Shown here: positions 61,463 through 64,000 of the stretch, piece after piece
How positions within the stretch are numbered: position 1 is the first letter of the stretch
Layout of the letters: every line of letters begins with the position of its first letter
NCBI GenBank assembly: GCA_944382715.1
Contig: CALWNC010000002.1
Coordinates: 196,738 to 260,737, forward strand
Length of the DNA: 64,000 nucleotides
Direction of reading: 5' to 3'
From: an uncultured Clostridia bacterium
GTDB taxonomy: Bacteria; Bacillota; Clostridia; Christensenellales; UBA1242
The notes under the pieces: generated by a model
What the model saw: the letters and a program-made list of their open reading frames with translations, nothing else
Databases searched by the model: none
What the model was told of the DNA's origin: nothing
Translations under genes and position numbers: made by a program

Positions 61463-64000
61463 ATGAAAAAGATTTTAACGGCGATGCTTGCATTTTGTTT
61501 TTGCATAGTTACACCATTAATGCTTTGTTCATGTGATAAACACAATTATTCGCAAGATTGGTCATATAATGAAACATCTCACTATCATGTGTGTCTTGAT
61601 GATGACTGTGATGATAAGATAGATGTTGCTGATCATGTTTTTGATAATGGTGTTGTGGAAGGTGATACAATTACATATTCATGTACAATATGCGGTTATC
61701 AAAAGAAAGAAAGTTTGATACATACACATACTTTTAGTGACACTTATTCAAGTGATGAAAATAATCACTGGAAAGAGTGTACAAATGATTATTGTGATGA
61801 AAAGACAGAATTTGCAAGTCACTCGTATGATAGTGGAGAAAGAATTGGGGATTTTGTAAAATATAAATGCACAGTTTGTGGTTATGAAAAACAAGAAGCA
61901 TATGTTGAACCACACGATCATGTATATGGAGAATGGGTGCATGATGCAAATTCTCATTGGAAGGAGTGTACATTTGAAGGTTGTACTTTAAAAAGTGAAT
62001 TATCAAAGCATACTTTTGATGAGGGTGAATTGGTAGGAGATACAGTTACATATACTTGTACAATTTGTAGAGAAAAATATTCACATACACACACTTATTC
62101 TAATTCATGGAGCACTGATGACAATGCCCATTGGAAAGAATGTTTATCAAATGATTGTGACGAACTATTACAATATGGTAAACATACGTATGGTGAAGGT
62201 GTTGTAGAAGGAGAGCAAATTACTTTTGTATGTACAACTTGTGAAAAAGAATATACATGTGAATACAAAGAACATTATTATTTATCAAGTTTTGAAAAAT
62301 TTAATGTTAGTGACTACACATTTAAAATTACAAATTTAAATTTAACAAATTTAGAAACTGAAATTGGATACAAAATTGACATTGCAGAATTATATCTAAG
62401 AGTTGATGATTATAATGAGTATTTTGGTTATGGTTACTGCGACTTGCTAGATCCTGAAACTAATACGGTTTTATTAGAAGGAAGACTTGTTCTTGGTAAT
62501 GATACGATATATGTATCATCAATTGGTTCAATTGATGGATATTATCAAGACGTTAAAATGAAATTTGTTGTTGATGATTTATTGTACTTATTATTATCGT
62601 CAGAATTTATTGATAATCTTGAATATTTTAGACTTATTGAAGAAAATCAAGTGCTAATAAATGAAGTTTTATCTACATTAAAAATTGCTTACTTCGAAAA
62701 TAGAGAAAGTCTAAATAATATTTTAAACACTGTGGTTGATAAACTATTTACAACTACATTAAATGAAGATGGAACAGTAACATATAAACTAAATCTTAAC
62801 TTCCTTAAAGAAGCTAATAATTATTTAAATACTGAGCCTGTAAAAGATATTTATGAAACTATTTATGGTATTGGAGAATATGATGTACTAGTTAATAGAA
62901 TAGTTGGTTTATTACATAATAATTTAGGTGAAGTATTAGATATTTTAGAAACCAATGGAATTGTAGTTGATGAAATTTTAGATTACATAGATGAGATAAT
63001 TGCTAATTATGGTTATATAATATTCGACAATTATTTAGAAATTGATTCAACAATCGAAATAAATACACTTGAACAATTATTAGTTGCAATGGGTTATGAT
63101 ATTTCTTTTGAGGATTTAGGTGAACTACTAAAGACAGAAGAATTTAGAACTATGTCAGTTGTAGATTTCTTAAATATGACTATTGGTTCAAATTATTCTG
63201 AAAGTGAATGGGAATCTTTGATTAAAGCAGGAATGGCTATGGCTGGACAAAAGAGTATTTATGCTTTAGTTGAAGAAGCGGTTAATGAAATTTTGGGTAA
63301 TACAGAAGATAATAAATTATCTATGCAATCTATAAAAGAGTATATTGATTCATTTATTGATTTGATTGACTCAGCATTTTCAATTTCTTATACAGTTGAT
63401 TCTAGTGGAAAATTAGTTTCTGCTGTGGCTGATTTAAATTTACCTGATGTAATAAGTGGAAAGGTTGAATTATTAAAAGAAACAGTTTCAAATGTTGATA
63501 TTAAAGTTGAATTAGAAAAATATAAAGAAATGTTTAGTAATTATGATATTACATTTGACCAAGCATCAAACATTGAAACAGATTATACAAAACAAATTTA
63601 TACTGATGAAAATGGAAATCAAGTGATTTCATATACATATGTAAGTGGTTCTAAAGCCAGTTCAGGCTTTTATATAGAAGAAAGATATGAATTTGTTTTT
63701 GATTCAAATAATAATTTTGTAAAGATGGGTCGTTACAAAGAAATATCTGAGTATGATTATGAAAATAGTAGTGAATCGCCAAAAATATTTACAGAATATT
63801 CTTATAATGAAATTACTTCTAATAACTTTAATAATACATTATTTTTAGAATTTAATTGTGGAAACAAAATAGTAAATTTAGATATCTTATCAAAAAATGG
63901 TGAAAGTTATAGATATGATCAATGGAATGATACTATTAGTGTAACTGATAATGAGATTTCATTAATGTATAACACAACTACTCAAAGATTTGTAATTGAA
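61463..64000 (+). CDS. Large lipoprotein with four Cys/His repeats (partial, runs off the window)
   Basis: An open frame of 846 codons with no stop before the window end. The start has AAGGAGAG upstream. A lipoprotein signal ends in LCSC (lipidated C24). Residues ~27-262 contain four repeats of about 60 residues, starting near 27, 87, 151 and 208, each with the pattern H-T-H-T...HWKEC....C...H...C..C; the paired cysteines and histidines could bind zinc or form disulfides. Such repeats occur in surface proteins of Clostridia and Mollicutes. Beyond ~270 the chain is a non-repetitive mixed alpha/beta region without a recognised domain. It is cell-surface by inference. Confidence 0.85.
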   Translation, partial: MKKILTAMLAFCFCIVTPLMLCSCDKHNYSQDWSYNETSHYHVCLDDDCDDKIDVADHVFDNGVVEGDTITYSCTICGYQKKESLIHTHTFSDTYSSDENNHWKECTNDYCDEKTEFASHSYDSGERIGDFVKYKCTVCGYEKQEAYVEPHDHVYGEWVHDANSHWKECTFEGCTLKSELSKHTFDEGELVGDTVTYTCTICREKYSHTHTYSNSWSTDDNAHWKECLSNDCDELLQYGKHTYGEGVVEGEQITFVCTTCEKEYTCEYKEHYYLSSFEKFNVSDYTFKITNLNLTNLETEIGYKIDIAELYLRVDDYNEYFGYGYCDLLDPETNTVLLEGRLVLGNDTIYVSSIGSIDGYYQDVKMKFVVDDLLYLLLSSEFIDNLEYFRLIEENQVLINEVLSTLKIAYFENRESLNNILNTVVDKLFTTTLNEDGTVTYKLNLNFLKEANNYLNTEPVKDIYETIYGIGEYDVLVNRIVGLLHNNLGEVLDILETNGIVVDEILDYIDEIIANYGYIIFDNYLEIDSTIEINTLEQLLVAMGYDISFEDLGELLKTEEFRTMSVVDFLNMTIGSNYSESEWESLIKAGMAMAGQKSIYALVEEAVNEILGNTEDNKLSMQSIKEYIDSFIDLIDSAFSISYTVDSSGKLVSAVADLNLPDVISGKVELLKETVSNVDIKVELEKYKEMFSNYDITFDQASNIETDYTKQIYTDENGNQVISYTYVSGSKASSGFYIEERYEFVFDSNNNFVKMGRYKEISEYDYENSSESPKIFTEYSYNEITSNNFNNTLFLEFNCGNKIVNLDILSKNGESYRYDQWNDTISVTDNEISLMYNTTTQRFVIE

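Noticed and set aside
1..64000. CRISPR arrays, rRNA genes, insertion sequences, phage structural genes
   Set aside because: No direct-repeat/spacer pattern, ribosomal RNA sequence, transposase or terminal inverted repeats, or capsid/portal/tail proteins were recognised.

Overview
The window is about 64 kb of very AT-rich DNA that reads as a chromosome segment of a low-GC Firmicute, most likely an uncultivated or gut-type member of the Clostridia. This rests on the AddAB recombination pair, lipoprotein signal peptides, a Gram-positive-style gene set, intrinsic terminators with T-runs, and promoters of the TTGnnn-17-TATAAT type, often with an extended TGn. No species can be named from the sequence alone.

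Layout. 1-9.2 kb: secA, then an unknown small protein and two very large unknown proteins (578 and 1116 aa) with membrane segments. 9.3-13.5 kb: a class I lysyl-tRNA synthetase, a YfcE-type phosphodiesterase and a 599-aa unknown coiled-coil protein. 13.6-21.3 kb: a YugP-like membrane protein that has lost its zinc-protease motif, then addB-addA. 21.4-29.3 kb: a 1162-aa membrane-anchored, strongly acidic protein with an AT-hook, a DUF1858 redox peptide, HU, a stand-alone GlmU-type acetyltransferase, serS and a GT-C-like membrane protein. 29.4-36.5 kb: a lipoprotein, signal peptidase I, a degenerate methyltransferase, a membrane protein, an S66 carboxypeptidase, a HAD protein, a degV gene broken by an in-frame TAG and a duplicated DUF1508 protein. 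36.6-50.8 kb: two unknown genes, then four tandem paralogous cytoplasmic BspA-type leucine-rich-repeat proteins sharing an unassigned C-terminal domain. 51.1-58.2 kb: small unknown genes, a DUF4186-led operon, tRNA-Arg(TCG), a SLOG protein, an XRE regulator, a gene interrupted by in-frame TGA and a P-loop kinase-like gene. 58.2-60.9 kb: a MerR regulator divergent from a hydrolase-flavoprotein-cyclophilin-like lipoprotein operon. 61.5 kb to the end: a lipoprotein with four Cys/His repeats, running off the window.

How the genes work together. Housekeeping functions (secretion, translation, recombination, cell wall, nucleoid) are interspersed with lineage-specific large proteins of no recognised family. 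The three strongest system-level signals are: (1) the four-gene intracellular BspA-LRR array with an unassigned conserved C-terminal domain carrying a CSCCAH motif; (2) a recurring leaderless promoter architecture in which the -10 box ends six bases before the ATG, so transcription should start on the A of the start codon (five genes on both strands, plus one near case); (3) a MerR/AdhR-like switch with a textbook 19-bp spacer and palindrome in front of a putative electrophile-response operon.

Two genes (degV and the gene at 56127) carry single in-frame stop codons with the downstream reading frame intact. TGA otherwise occurs as a stop only in ATGA start/stop overlaps.
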